From JASBTN01 sp965228805 (GTDB taxonomy: Bacteria > Pseudomonadota > Alphaproteobacteria > Rhodobacterales > Rhodobacteraceae): DNA of 64,000 nucleotides. Position numbers and translations under genes: made by a program. The notes beneath the pieces were generated by a model. The model made no database searches, was not told the DNA's origin, and saw only the letters and a program-made list of their open reading frames with translations. Location of the stretch: NCBI RefSeq assembly GCF_965228805.1, contig NZ_CBDDIE010000003.1, positions 1 through 64,000 of the forward strand, given 5' to 3'. Shown piece after piece: positions 33,503-42,854 of the stretch; position 1 is the first letter of the stretch; each line of letters opens with the position of its first letter.

Positions 33503-33964
33503 TCACGCCTCCTGCAGCTTGAGAGCGGCGGCTTTCACCGCAGCGCGAATGCGGGGATAGGTGCCACAGCGGCACAGGTTGCCGGACATCGCCGCGTCGA
33601 TATCATCATCGGTAGGTTCCGGGTTCAGATCGAGCAGAGCGGCCGCCTGCATGATCTGGCCCGCCTGGCAATACCCACATTGTGCGACCTGGTTTTCGAC
33701 CCAGGCCTCCTGCACCGCATGAAGGCTCTCCGGTTGGCCCAGCCCTTCGATCGTGGTGACCTCGCCCCCGGCCAGGTCCCCCACGGCCAACTGGCAGGAA
33801 CGCACGGCCATACCATCCACATGCACGGTGCAGGCGCCGCATTGCGCGATGCCGCATCCGTATTTGGGGCCGGTTATGTTCAGCTCATCGCGCAACACCC
33901 AAAGCAGCGGCATGTCGGGTTCGACATCCACTTCATGTTCGGTTCCATTCACAGTCAGTCGCAT
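33503..33964 (-). CDS. 2Fe-2S subunit of the molybdenum hydroxylase (IorA-like)
   Basis: A 153-residue subunit with both [2Fe-2S] sites of the family: the plant-ferredoxin type CGIAQCGACTVHVDG and the C-terminal CGYCQAGQIMQ ... CRCGTYPRI. It takes electrons from the molybdenum centre. The ATG at 33964 (MRLTVNGTEHEVDVEP) is the normal start of the family; the longer in-frame start would add an unlikely 22 residues. It has no signal of its own, so it is probably exported with the Tat-bearing large subunit. Confidence 0.88.
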   Translation of the reverse strand: MRLTVNGTEHEVDVEPDMPLLWVLRDELNITGPKYGCGIAQCGACTVHVDGMAVRSCQLAVGDLAGGEVTTIEGLGQPESLHAVQEAWVENQVAQCGYCQAGQIMQAAALLDLNPEPTDDDIDAAMSGNLCRCGTYPRIRAAVKAAALKLQEA

Positions 33965-34136
33965 TAAGCTGCCTCCCTGTTCGCTGTTGCAATGAGCGTA
34001 CTGAAAGAAGCAGGTCGGGTGTACTAGCATATCGCGCCAAATTACTGGCGCATCATGTCAAAGCGCGGCGATCCTATGGAAAGGGTGGGCCTGTTTGACG
34101 CACAAATGGCGATCATCTTCGACCCGGAGGACGGCC

Positions 34137-34872
34137 ATGCCCATGCGATACGCGCTCGGCCCCATCCTGAAGCAGACTGTCGTCATCCTCGACACCTCTC
34201 CCGAACGGGTGCGACGTCGCGCTGGCCTGTCCGCCACCCTCGCCGACGGCGAAGAGTTGAAGGTCGATGCCGAGAGGTTCTTCACCATATGGGAGGCAAT
34301 GGCCACCGAGGCAAACCGCCCCGGGGTCGAGATGGACTTGGCCATGGCCTATTCACACGGGCCTTTCCTCCCCGCTGCTTTCGCCTTCTCCTGGGGCTGG
34401 CACGCCTGCCCGACTTCAAGCCACTCATCGGGCCGTTCAACATGACCTCACGCGCACAAACGAGCAGTTGAGCCTGTCGCTGGACCCATCCGAGCCCGGC
34501 CTGTCGATGACGCCAAGCATGGGCCTGTTCGAATTGTTGTACATCACCGACTGCGCGCGGACCTTTTCCGGTTCGTCGGCAACCCCAGTTGTCGCGACCC
34601 TGCCCGGGCAATGCCTGCTGGATGCCGCCTGTCTCGACTATCTGGGAATGAGCCCGACCCTCTCGGACAGCCCGTGCATCACCTTCTCCGCCAAAGATGC
34701 AGAGTTGCCGCTCATCACACGAGGCGCTTCGCTTTGGGAAGCATTGGAGCCAAGCTTCATCAAGCAACATGAGGATCGGATGGGCACGGGGGCGATGTCA
34801 GGCCGTGTCAAACGCACTTTAACGGCCGCGCTGCCGGGCGGATCATTGGATCATTGGATCATTGATTCATGA
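34137..34872 (+). pseudogene. decayed AraC-type regulator lacking its DNA-binding part
   Basis: The start (ATG with GGAGG seven bases upstream) reads RYALGPILKQTVVILDTSPE and VDAERFFTIWEAMATEANRP, the N-terminal domain of AraC regulators of the arabinose-binding-like type. The frame must shift near 34390 (to LARLPDFKPLIGP) and again near 34440 (to LTRTNEQLSLSLDPSEPG), and continues as MGLFELLYITDCART to a stop at 34872. The two C-terminal helix-turn-helix motifs never appear. It probably once controlled the divergent molybdenum hydroxylase operon. Confidence 0.65.
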
Positions 34873-35400
34873 CTGTCGCGATCCTGACCCCTGGCCTGTT
34901 CTACGAATACCGGTCGGCGGCACGGGCCGAGAACCTGGGTTTCTTCCGGATGCGCTGCAAAGGGGGCGAGAAGCGGACCGAGATCCGGCTGCGCCGGGCG
35001 GTGCCGCAAGGCCCGCCATCCATAAATCCGAGGCGGAGGCGCCCTTCGCCGACCCCGATATCAGCACCATGGACCACGCCAACTTCCCCTCCACGCTGGA
35101 ACATCTGCAAGCAAACCCGGCGGCGCAGTCGGTCTATTCCGGCGAAGGTCGCCTGAACAGGGCCGAAAACTATGGCATCGAGGTCGTCGCAATCTTCGGT
35201 GGCCTGGTGCCGATCCCCGAGGAGGGGCTGCGCATGAACGGTTATTTCACCGGGCCCGCCGTGGGCGATGTGAATGGCGTGATCTCGGGCGCAACTTCCT
35301 GCATGTCACGCCGGATGGGGCCGGTCAAATGAACTCCAAGATCATCGTGCGCACCCTTTGCCGTCGAAGCCCAGGCAGCCAGCGCAGGCCACGGGGCGAC
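34873..35400 (+). pseudogene. remnants of one or two unidentified genes
   Basis: No intact gene. A plus-strand frame contains MDHANFPSTLEHLQANPAAQ, then ENYGIEVVAIFGGLVPIPEE and GYFTGPAVGDVNGVISG, which looks like true protein sequence of about 90 residues, then breaks near 35290 and seems to continue in another frame as QMNSKIIVRTL. I do not recognise the parent family. The stretch links two intact minus-strand operons. Confidence 0.4.
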
Positions 35401-36435
35401 CTAGTTCTGCACCAAGGAGCTTTCCCAGCTGCGCAGGAAGTTTTCGCGTCGGAGCTGGTCGAGGAAGACCAGCAGCCCGGGGCCAAAGCGGATCGGACGC
35501 AGGGCGGCGTTTGCCCTTGGGATCTGCGCGTCTATCGAAGGCAGGCCCGACGCAACCACCAGGTCCGGACGCTTGCGCAGTTGTAGCAGAAAATCGACAA
35601 GGGCGCGGGCAGCTTCCGGCTCCTCGGCATTGACCGGGATCAACGCAGTGCGCAGCATGACGGACAGGTAGTCCTCCATCTCGACGATGCGAAAACCCGG
35701 CACAGCCTCCTGTTGTGACCGCGCGTAACTGCCCAGCACGTTATAGGCCAGGGCCAGGTCGCCGCTGGCCACATCGCGGATCATGTCGCCCGAACAGCAA
35801 TAGAGCCGCGCATCAAGGCGGCCCATGACCTCCATCAGCCGCCAGAAGGCTTCGCTGTTGCGGCTGTCCTGGGTGGCCATGAGGTAACCGAACCCTGACC
35901 GACGCACGTCATAGGTGCCGACGCGCCCCATGAACCGGTCGGCATTGTCGCGCAAGAGCGAAATCAGCTCGTCGCGATTGCGAGGCACCGGTGTGCCGGG
36001 GGGAAAGTCGGCCTCGGACACGACCAGCACGGCGGGTTCCTGGGTAAAGGCGAAGATCTGGTCGCGCCAGGTGGCCCAGCCGGGCAGGCCTTCGGTTTCG
36101 GCATCCGTGTAGGTCATGGCGAAGCCGTCATTGGCCAGCTTGGTCTGTAGGTCCATTGCCGAGGAAATGGCGAGGTCGAACTGCGCGCCCTCATCAGCTA
36201 TGGCGCGCATCAGTTCCGAGGTGCTGGTGATCGTGTAATCCACCGTGATGCCGGGATGTTCCGCCTGAAAGCCCAGGAGGATCGGCTCGAAGGCCGCACG
36301 GTCGGCGGTGGAGATGACACGCAACACGACGCGTTCCTCGGGCGCCTGGTACAGCACCTGTTCCTCCACCTCGAACCCCAGCGCGGCGCGCGCGCAGAGC
36401 CCCAGGATCAGCGCGGCAAGACCAGCGAGACGCAT
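35401..36435 (-). CDS. periplasmic binding protein linked to the two-component system
   Basis: A 344-residue exported protein (signal MRLAGLAALILGLCARAALG) with the fold of iron/polyamine-type extracellular binding proteins: RVISTADRAAFEPILLGFQA, VDYTITSTSELMRAIADEGA, FDLAISSAMDLQTKLAND, and GDLALAYNVLGSYA. It is the third gene of a regulator-kinase-binding protein operon and overlaps the kinase gene by 28 bases. No ABC permease lies nearby, so it may present a ligand to the sensor kinase rather than to a transporter. Confidence 0.75.
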   Translation of the reverse strand: MRLAGLAALILGLCARAALGFEVEEQVLYQAPEERVVLRVISTADRAAFEPILLGFQAEHPGITVDYTITSTSELMRAIADEGAQFDLAISSAMDLQTKLANDGFAMTYTDAETEGLPGWATWRDQIFAFTQEPAVLVVSEADFPPGTPVPRNRDELISLLRDNADRFMGRVGTYDVRRSGFGYLMATQDSRNSEAFWRLMEVMGRLDARLYCCSGDMIRDVASGDLALAYNVLGSYARSQQEAVPGFRIVEMEDYLSVMLRTALIPVNAEEPEAARALVDFLLQLRKRPDLVVASGLPSIDAQIPRANAALRPIRFGPGLLVFLDQLRRENFLRSWESSLVQN

Positions 36436-37778
36436 GCGCCCTCCCCTTCCCTGTTGTTGCCGATCTCCAGCCGCCCGCCATGGGCGCGCGCCACGTCATC
36501 GGCGATGGTCAGCCCCAGACCGGAGCCGACGATATTGCCCACGTTCCCGCCGCGCACATGGCGCCCGGTCAGCCGCGCCAGGTCCATATCGCCGAAGCCG
36601 CGGCCACGATCCGCAATCGTCAGGCGCAGCTCGTTACCGGTGGTGAGCGTAGCAACAATGTCACTGTCCTCGGGCGAATACTTGATCGCGTTGTCCAGCA
36701 CGTTCAACAGCGCCGCCTGGAGCAGGATACCGTCGCCCTGGAACGGCACCGGATCATCGGGAGTATCCAGCTGAATGGCGATGTCGCGCAGCTCGGCGGT
36801 GGGGGCGAGGCGGTCGCAAGTTTCAGCCATCAGCACACCCAGGTCCAAGTCATCCCGCGCCAGGCTGTCGGCGCGGAAGGTGACCATGGCGTGATCCAGC
36901 ATCTGCCCGGCCGAGCGCGAGCTTTCGTCGATCGCGCGAATCATCTCGCGAATGGCCTGCTTATGTTCGGGCTTGTTGAGCTTGCGGTGGGTAACCTCGG
37001 CCTGGGCGCGCACGGTGGCAAGTGGTGTACGCACGCGATGGGCGGCCTCGGAGATGAAGTCCTCGGTCCGCGACAAGGACGCGCGCAGGCGGGACATGAA
37101 GCCGTTCAAGGCCTCGACCAAGGGCACCAATTCGGCGGGGGTGTCGGCCACCACGGGACGCAGGTCCTTGGGGCCGCGGCGGGTGACGGACCCGGTGAGG
37201 CGCGAGATCGGAGCCAGCGCCGAGCTGGCCGCCCAGAGGCTGAGCGCAGTGGCCAGAAGGAAGAAGCCCACGCCAACCCCCATCGCGGTGGTGGTGATGC
37301 GGCGCGAGGTGGCGGCCAGGGCCTGGCGGGTCTGGGCCACGGTCACCACGACCTCGGCCCGGTCCGCCACCGACCCCACCTGGCGGGTTACGGAGACGAT
37401 GCGCACCTCGTCACCGCGATAATCGCGGGTCAGGAACAGCGCGCCTTCGGGCACGTCATCACGCGCAGCCTCCGGCAGGTCATCATAGCCGGTGAGCGTC
37501 GTGCCCGCGACGGTCACGCGGTAGAATACCCGGTCCTCGCCCACCGTGCCCAGCATCGACAGGGCGGAATAGGGAATGTCCAGCGTGACCCCCTCGTCCT
37601 CGCTGCGCAGGCTGTCGGCAATGGCGGTGGCAGAGGCGGCGAGGATATCGTCCTGCGTGCCCTCGGCCGCGCTTTCGGCCACCCCGCGCACCACCAGGAA
37701 GAAGGCCAGCGACAGGAGCGCCGCGACCCCCGCCAGTTGCAGGAACAGACGCCCGCGAATGGAGCCCAGAGGGCTCAC
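36408..37778 (-). CDS. tctE: TctE-like sensor histidine kinase
   Basis: A 456-residue membrane kinase. There is a membrane helix at about 10-32, a periplasmic sensor of ~130 residues, a second helix near 164-185 (TTTAMGVGVGFFLLATALSLW), a HAMP linker, then the H box EAAHRVRTPLATVRAQAE, the N box LLNVLDNAIKYSPED, the G boxes IADRGRGFG and VGSGLGLTIADDVARAHGG. It would pass phosphate to the response regulator encoded just before it (4-base overlap). The neighbouring divergent tctCBA operon is the probable target. Confidence 0.85.
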   Translation of the reverse strand: MSPLGSIRGRLFLQLAGVAALLSLAFFLVVRGVAESAAEGTQDDILAASATAIADSLRSEDEGVTLDIPYSALSMLGTVGEDRVFYRVTVAGTTLTGYDDLPEAARDDVPEGALFLTRDYRGDEVRIVSVTRQVGSVADRAEVVVTVAQTRQALAATSRRITTTAMGVGVGFFLLATALSLWAASSALAPISRLTGSVTRRGPKDLRPVVADTPAELVPLVEALNGFMSRLRASLSRTEDFISEAAHRVRTPLATVRAQAEVTHRKLNKPEHKQAIREMIRAIDESSRSAGQMLDHAMVTFRADSLARDDLDLGVLMAETCDRLAPTAELRDIAIQLDTPDDPVPFQGDGILLQAALLNVLDNAIKYSPEDSDIVATLTTGNELRLTIADRGRGFGDMDLARLTGRHVRGGNVGNIVGSGLGLTIADDVARAHGGRLEIGNNREGEGACVSLVLPR

Positions 37779-38440
37779 GCCGCGACCATCCGGTAGCCCA
37801 ACCCGCGCACGGTTTCGATCCGCGCATCAGACCCTTCGAGCCGTTTTCGCAGGCGACCAACATAGACCTCGATCGCATTCTCGCTGGCCTCGTCGGACAG
37901 GGAAAACAACCGATCCACCAGATGCGCCTTGGAAAAGACCTGGCCGGGGGCGTTGAAGAAGACCTCCAAAAGGCGCAATTCACGGTTGCGCAGCGGCACC
38001 TGGCGGCCCGCGAATCGCAACTCTCCGGCCGTCGAATCAAGCGTGGCATTGGCGAAGGATTTGCGGTTGTCAGCCGCCCCGCCCTGACGCCGCATCACCG
38101 CCCGACAGCGCGCTTCGAGCTCGGAAAAGTCGAAGGGTTTGGTGATGTAATCATCCGCGCCGAGGTCCAGAAGACCGACCCGATCCGATACCGCCGAGCG
38201 CGCTGTGATCACAATCACCGGCGTGCGTTCCGCGGCCTGTCGGTGACGCTCCAGAAAATCTCTCCCGTCGCCATCGGGCAGCATAATATCCAACAATATC
38301 AAATCGTAAGAGGCGACATCCATGAACCCCTCGGCAGCGTCCAACGTCACGGTATGGTCCACCGCGTGACCATCGAGCTGCAGCCGTTCGACCACCGCGG
38401 CGGCCAGGCTTTCATTATCCTCGATCAGCAGAAATCGCAT
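37775..38440 (-). CDS. tctD: TctD-like OmpR-family response regulator
   Basis: A 221-residue regulator. The receiver starts MRFLLIEDNESLAAAVVERL with the acidic pair and has the phosphoacceptor Asp51 (LILLDIMLPDGDG), followed by VIVITARSAVSDRV and DDYITKPFDFSELEAR. The C-terminal winged helix has RELRLLEVFFNAPGQVFSK and VYVGRLRKRLEGS ... TVRGLGYRMV. The ATG at 38440 is the family-typical start. A pair of direct repeats with 11-base spacing lies 44-64 bases upstream and is probably its binding site. Confidence 0.88.
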   Translation of the reverse strand: MRFLLIEDNESLAAAVVERLQLDGHAVDHTVTLDAAEGFMDVASYDLILLDIMLPDGDGRDFLERHRQAAERTPVIVITARSAVSDRVGLLDLGADDYITKPFDFSELEARCRAVMRRQGGAADNRKSFANATLDSTAGELRFAGRQVPLRNRELRLLEVFFNAPGQVFSKAHLVDRLFSLSDEASENAIEVYVGRLRKRLEGSDARIETVRGLGYRMVAA

Positions 38441-38483
38441 CGCCTTCCCTTCCCGCGCCCCGCACATCCTCCACCTGAACGCG

Positions 38484-38504
38484 TGTCAGGTTGATGTCAG
38501 GTTG
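38484..38504. promoter_or_regulatory. direct repeats TGTCAGGTTG with 11-base spacing, likely TctD box
   Basis: TGTCAGGTTG occurs at 38484-38493 and again at 38495-38504. OmpR/PhoB-type regulators bind as tandem dimers to direct repeats spaced by 11 bases. The site is in the divergent gap between the regulator gene and tctC, so it can serve both directions. Confidence 0.65.
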
Positions 38505-38583
38505 GGGCGTTTGGCTAGAGCATGAGCGGCGGATCTCGCCGTGTCAAACGGGCGGATGTAACCGCCATCAATGGGAGGAAACC

Positions 38584-39549
38584 ATGACCAAACGTCTTTT
38601 CAAGGCGCTGATGACCAGTGCCGTTCTGGGCCTGTCGGCAGGCGGCGCATACGCCGCCGAATGCATTGCGCCCGCCAACCCCGGCGGTGGCTGGGACTTC
38701 ACCTGCCGTCAGATCGGCAAGATCATGTTCGACATCGGCGCTGTGGACAAACCGGTGCAGGTCACCAACATGGCAGGCGCAGGCGGCGGCCTGGCCTTTA
38801 CCCATGTGGTCACCGAACGCGGCGATGACGCGGACCTGATCGTCGCCGCCAGCTCGGCGACCTCGACCCGCCTGGCGCAGGATGCCTATGCCGGCATGAC
38901 CGCCGACCAGGTGCGGTTCGTGGGCGCAATCGGCGCGGACCCGGGCGTGATCGTCGTGGCTGCCGACAGCCCCTATCAGTCGCTGAACGACCTGGTGGAG
39001 GCGATCAAGGCCAACCCGGGCGAACTGGCCTTTGCCGGTGGCTCGGCGGTGGGCGGTTTCGACCACCTGAAACCGCTGATGGTGCTGCAACGGGCGGGTG
39101 TGACCGACGTGACAGCGGTGAAATACATCGGCGTCGATGGCGGCGCGGATGCGATCACCCAGACCGTCGGCGGCTTTACCGCCGCCATGTCTGGCGACAT
39201 GTCCGAGATCGTCGGCTTCCTGAAATCAGGCGACGTGCGCGCCCTGGCGGTTCTGACCGAGGAACGCGTGCCGGGATTTGACGACATCCCGACCGCCAAG
39301 GAACAGGGCATCGACGTGGTCGCGGTGAACTGGCGTGGCCTCTACATCCCCAAGGATGTGAGCGACGACACGTTCAACATGTGGGCCGAGCGCCTGCAGC
39401 AGGTTGCCGACAGCGACGAATGGGCCGAGGCGATGGCCGCCAACGGTCTGGCCCCCTTCACCAAGGTGGGCGGTGACTTCCAGTCCTACGTCGATGAGGT
39501 CGTGGCCGAAATCCGCACCCTGTCGAAAGAGATCGGGGTGATCCAGTAA
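38584..39549 (+). CDS. tctC: tripartite tricarboxylate transporter binding protein
   Basis: A 321-residue periplasmic receptor of the TTT family. The signal peptide (MTKRLFKALMTSAVLGLSAG ... AYAAE) is followed by CIAPANPGGGWDFTCRQIGK, the family motif that binds the carboxylate, then VTNMAGAGGGLAFTHV and YKSLDDLV-like YQSLNDLVEAIKANPG. The ATG at 38584 follows a strong site (GGGAGG). It is first in an operon with tctB, tctA and two catabolic-type genes; the 1-base overlap with tctB (TAATG) shows coupling. Confidence 0.88.
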   Translation: MTKRLFKALMTSAVLGLSAGGAYAAECIAPANPGGGWDFTCRQIGKIMFDIGAVDKPVQVTNMAGAGGGLAFTHVVTERGDDADLIVAASSATSTRLAQDAYAGMTADQVRFVGAIGADPGVIVVAADSPYQSLNDLVEAIKANPGELAFAGGSAVGGFDHLKPLMVLQRAGVTDVTAVKYIGVDGGADAITQTVGGFTAAMSGDMSEIVGFLKSGDVRALAVLTEERVPGFDDIPTAKEQGIDVVAVNWRGLYIPKDVSDDTFNMWAERLQQVADSDEWAEAMAANGLAPFTKVGGDFQSYVDEVVAEIRTLSKEIGVIQ

Positions 39550-39989
39550 TGGCGTCGGACCGCATCTTCGGAGCGGTCGTGACCCTGGTGGCGCTGGCTT
39601 ATGTTGCCAGCGCCACGCAGATCCAGACCAGCTTCCTGGCCGACCCGGTCGGCCCCCGCACCTTCCCGATCCTCGTGGGCTCCGTCGCCGCGCTCTGCGG
39701 CATCCTTGTCGCCCTGAAACCGGACGAGGACCCCGAATGGCCCGCGCTGGCCACCCTGGGCGCCCTGCTTGTCGCCGTCGTGGTGCTGGTCGGCTATGCC
39801 TATGCGCTGAAACCGCTGGGCTTCATCCTGCCTACTGCCGTGACCGCCGCGATCCTGAGCTACCAGATCAGCCCGCGCCCGATGGCCGCCGCGCTGGCCG
39901 GGATCGGCCTGTCGGTTGGGTTGTTCTTCATCTTCAAATTCGCGCTCGGCCTCGGCCTTGTCGCTCTGCCGGCCGTCTTCCACGGCTGA
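39549..39989 (+). CDS. tctB: small membrane subunit TctB
   Basis: A 146-residue membrane protein with four hydrophobic segments and the TctB pattern, including FLADPVGPRTFPILVG near the start and KPLGFILPTAVTAAILSYQI in the second half. It forms the membrane part of the transporter together with TctA. It starts one base into the tctC stop and ends 10 bases before tctA. Confidence 0.88.
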   Translation: MASDRIFGAVVTLVALAYVASATQIQTSFLADPVGPRTFPILVGSVAALCGILVALKPDEDPEWPALATLGALLVAVVVLVGYAYALKPLGFILPTAVTAAILSYQISPRPMAAALAGIGLSVGLFFIFKFALGLGLVALPAVFHG

Positions 39990-39999
39990 GGGGGATCCC

Positions 40000-41505
40000 A
40001 TGGACCTGCTTGCTAATCTCGCGACCGGCTTTTCGATCGCGCTGTCACCCTACACGCTGATGCTGGCCGTCTTCGGCTGTTTCATCGGCACGATCATCGG
40101 CGCGCTGCCGGGGCTTGGCCCGTCGAACGGCGTGGCCATCCTGATCCCGCTGACCTTTACCCTTGGCCTCGACGCCACCAGCGCGCTGGTCCTGATGACA
40201 GCCGTCTATTACGGCGCCATGTATGGCGGGCGGATCAGTTCGATCCTGCTCAATATCCCCGGCGACGAACCGGCGCTGATGACCACGCTGGACGGCTATC
40301 CCATGGCCAAGGCGGGCCGCGCGGGCGATGCGCTGGTGATCTCGGGCGTGGCGTCCTTCACCGGGGCCTTCCTGTCGACCATTGGCCTGATGCTGCTGGC
40401 CCCCATGCTGGCGCAGGTGGCGTTCAAGTTCGGCCCCGCCGAATATTTCGCGCTTTACCTGCTGGCCTTCGCGACGCTCGGCGGCATCGCCTCGAACAAC
40501 CAGGCGAAGGCGGCGATTGCGTCCTGCATCGGCCTGGGCATCGCCATGATCGGCGTCGACAACAACTCCGGCATTCCGCGCCTGACCGGGGGCAACCTGC
40601 ACCTGTTTGACGGGATCGACTTCCTGGTCGCCATCGTCGGACTCTTTGCCATTGCCGAGGTCTTCTTCTTCATCGAAAGCCACGGCAAGAACACCTCGAT
40701 CGGGGTGAAGCTGGAGAAAGTGACGATCCCCGTGCGTGAAATCTGGTCCACCAAGTGGGTCCAGCTGCGCGCCTCGCTGGTAGGGTTCATCGCGGGCGTC
40801 CTGCCCGGCGCGGGGGCCTCGCTAGGCAGCTTCCTGGCCTATATGTCGGAGAAATCCATCGCCGGTGAGGAAGGCAAGTTCGGCACCGGTGTCGCCAAGG
40901 GCGTGGCCGCGCCAGAGGCTGGCAACAACGCCGCCGCCGGTGGCGCGCTGGTGCCGATGCTGACCCTGGGCGTGCCCGGATCGGGTACAACGGCGGTCCT
41001 TCTAGCCCTGCTGATGACGCTGAACATCACGCCCGGCCCGACGCTGTTCACCGAACGGCCCGAGGTCGTCTGGGGCCTGATCGCCAGCCTGCTCATTGCC
41101 AACTTCGTGCTGCTTCTGATGAACGTGCCGATGGTCAAGATCTTCGTGAAAATCCTGTCGGTACCGCCCTGGGTGCTGCTGCCCGGCGTGACCATGGTCA
41201 GCTTCGTGGGCATCTATTCGCTGTCGGGCAGCTACTTTGACCTGCTGCTGATGGTCGCCTTCGGCGTACTGGGCTGGGTGTTGCGCAAGCTTGACGTGCC
41301 CACCGTGCCGATCATCCTTGGCATCCTGTTGGGCGGTCATATGGAGGACAGCCTGCGCCGCGCCATGGTGCTGTCGGGCGGCGACTGGACCTACCTGTTC
41401 AGCTCGGGCATCGCCATTACGCTCTGGGCCGTGGCCATCGCGGGCTTCGTCGCGCCGATGTTCCTGCGCGGCGTGCTGCAGAAACCACAAAGGATTACAG
41501 ACTGA
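40000..41505 (+). CDS. tctA: large membrane subunit TctA
   Basis: A 501-residue protein with about 12 membrane segments and the two family signatures GALPGLGPSNGVAILIPLTF and GVLPGAGASLGSFLAYMSEK. It is the permease of the secondary carboxylate transporter. The ATG at 40000 has GGGGG upstream and gives the normal N terminus (MDLLANLATGFSIAL); the longer frame would begin inside tctB. It is joined by a 1-base overlap with the next gene. Confidence 0.9.
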   Translation: MDLLANLATGFSIALSPYTLMLAVFGCFIGTIIGALPGLGPSNGVAILIPLTFTLGLDATSALVLMTAVYYGAMYGGRISSILLNIPGDEPALMTTLDGYPMAKAGRAGDALVISGVASFTGAFLSTIGLMLLAPMLAQVAFKFGPAEYFALYLLAFATLGGIASNNQAKAAIASCIGLGIAMIGVDNNSGIPRLTGGNLHLFDGIDFLVAIVGLFAIAEVFFFIESHGKNTSIGVKLEKVTIPVREIWSTKWVQLRASLVGFIAGVLPGAGASLGSFLAYMSEKSIAGEEGKFGTGVAKGVAAPEAGNNAAAGGALVPMLTLGVPGSGTTAVLLALLMTLNITPGPTLFTERPEVVWGLIASLLIANFVLLLMNVPMVKIFVKILSVPPWVLLPGVTMVSFVGIYSLSGSYFDLLLMVAFGVLGWVLRKLDVPTVPIILGILLGGHMEDSLRRAMVLSGGDWTYLFSSGIAITLWAVAIAGFVAPMFLRGVLQKPQRITD

Positions 41506-42854
41506 TGGTCAAAGTCCTCATTCCCTCGGGCGCGCTGGGTCTCGGTTACGACCGCGACGCGCTCGCCCGGGGGATCACTCACAAACCCGATATCATCGCC
41601 ATCGACGGGGGGTCCACGGACAGTGGGCCCCATTACCTGGGCACCGGCACGTCGAAATACTCGCGCGGGTCGGTCAAGGCGGAATGGGCCGAACTGATGG
41701 CGGCACGGGCCGAGGCGGGCGTGCCCTTGCTGATCGGCACCGCGGGCACCTGCGGGGCGGACAGAGCGGTGGACTGGATGGTCGATATTACCCGCGAGAT
41801 CGCCACCGAGCGGGGCGAGGCGCTGAAAGTTGCGGTGCTGAAATCCGGTCAAGGTGGAGCGGCCATGGCCTCGGCCTTCGAGGCCGGGCGCATCACCCCC
41901 CTGCCCGGCGCGCCGGAGGTGGACGCGGCCACCTTCCCGACCTGCACCAATATCGTGGCCCTCGCCGGGGCCGAGCAGATCCAGGCAGCCCTGAACACCG
42001 GCGCCGATATCATCATCGCGGGCCGCACCACGGACACGGCGGTCATCGCCGCTCTGCCCCTGATGCACGGCTGCGACGCGGGGGCGGCCTGGCACGGGGC
42101 CAAGGTGGGCGAATGCGGCGCGCTGGCGACGACCAGTCCGAATTCGGGCACGATCCTGTTGGAGTTCGACGAGGGCGGCTTCACCATGACCCCGATGGGG
42201 GCGGAGGCGCGGGCGACGCCGCACACGGTCTCCGCCCATATGCTCTACGAGAATTCGGACCCCTACATCCTGCATGAACCCGGTGGGCATCTGGATGTGA
42301 CGGGCACCTCTTACGAAGCACTGGATGTGCGCCGGGTGCGGGTGACCGGCTCGCGCTGGGTGCCGTCAGACCGCTACACGGTCAAGCTCGAAGGGGCGCG
42401 GGCGGCGGGATACCAGGTTGTCTCGCTGGTGCTGGTGCGTGATCCGCGTTATGTCGAGAACATCGACGCCTGGTGCGCCGACATCCATGCGAAATGCAGT
42501 GAAAAGGCCCGCGCGCGGGTGGGCGACGGTTTTACCCTGGAGCTGCGCGTGATCGGGCACGACGCCACCTTGGGTGCACTCGACCCCGCGCCCGCGAAGG
42601 GCAGCGAGGTGGCCGTCATGGGCGTGGTCACCGCCCCCACCGAGGCGCTGGCGCGCGAGATTGCCAAGATGCTGAACCCTTACCTTCTGCACCATCCGTT
42701 GACGGAACAGGAAGAAATGCCAACCTTCGCCTTTCCCTTCTCGCCGCCCGAAATGCCGCGCGGGCTGGTGCACGAGTTCTGCCTGCACCATGTGCTGACC
42801 CTGGACGACCCGATGCAGGCCTTCCGCCTGTCGGTCGAGGAGGTGGGGCCATGA
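41505..42854 (+). CDS. AtuA-family (DUF1446) protein
   Basis: A 449-residue cytoplasmic protein of the acyclic terpene utilisation AtuA family. Typical stretches are IPSGALGLGYD, IDGGSTDSGPHYLGTG, LIGTAGTCGADRAVD, ADIIIAGRTTDTAV, and EFCLHHVL near the end. AtuA-type proteins occur with acyl-CoA carboxylation pathways, but the reaction is not established. Co-transcription with a TTT transporter suggests a role in metabolism of the imported carboxylate. It overlaps the next gene by 4 bases. Confidence 0.85.
   Translation: MVKVLIPSGALGLGYDRDALARGITHKPDIIAIDGGSTDSGPHYLGTGTSKYSRGSVKAEWAELMAARAEAGVPLLIGTAGTCGADRAVDWMVDITREIATERGEALKVAVLKSGQGGAAMASAFEAGRITPLPGAPEVDAATFPTCTNIVALAGAEQIQAALNTGADIIIAGRTTDTAVIAALPLMHGCDAGAAWHGAKVGECGALATTSPNSGTILLEFDEGGFTMTPMGAEARATPHTVSAHMLYENSDPYILHEPGGHLDVTGTSYEALDVRRVRVTGSRWVPSDRYTVKLEGARAAGYQVVSLVLVRDPRYVENIDAWCADIHAKCSEKARARVGDGFTLELRVIGHDATLGALDPAPAKGSEVAVMGVVTAPTEALAREIAKMLNPYLLHHPLTEQEEMPTFAFPFSPPEMPRGLVHEFCLHHVLTLDDPMQAFRLSVEEVGP

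Noticed and set aside
31271..33967. An 898-codon open frame on the plus strand
   Set aside because: It is the mirror frame of the molybdenum hydroxylase subunits. The composition is typical of a shadow frame and there is no ribosome site.
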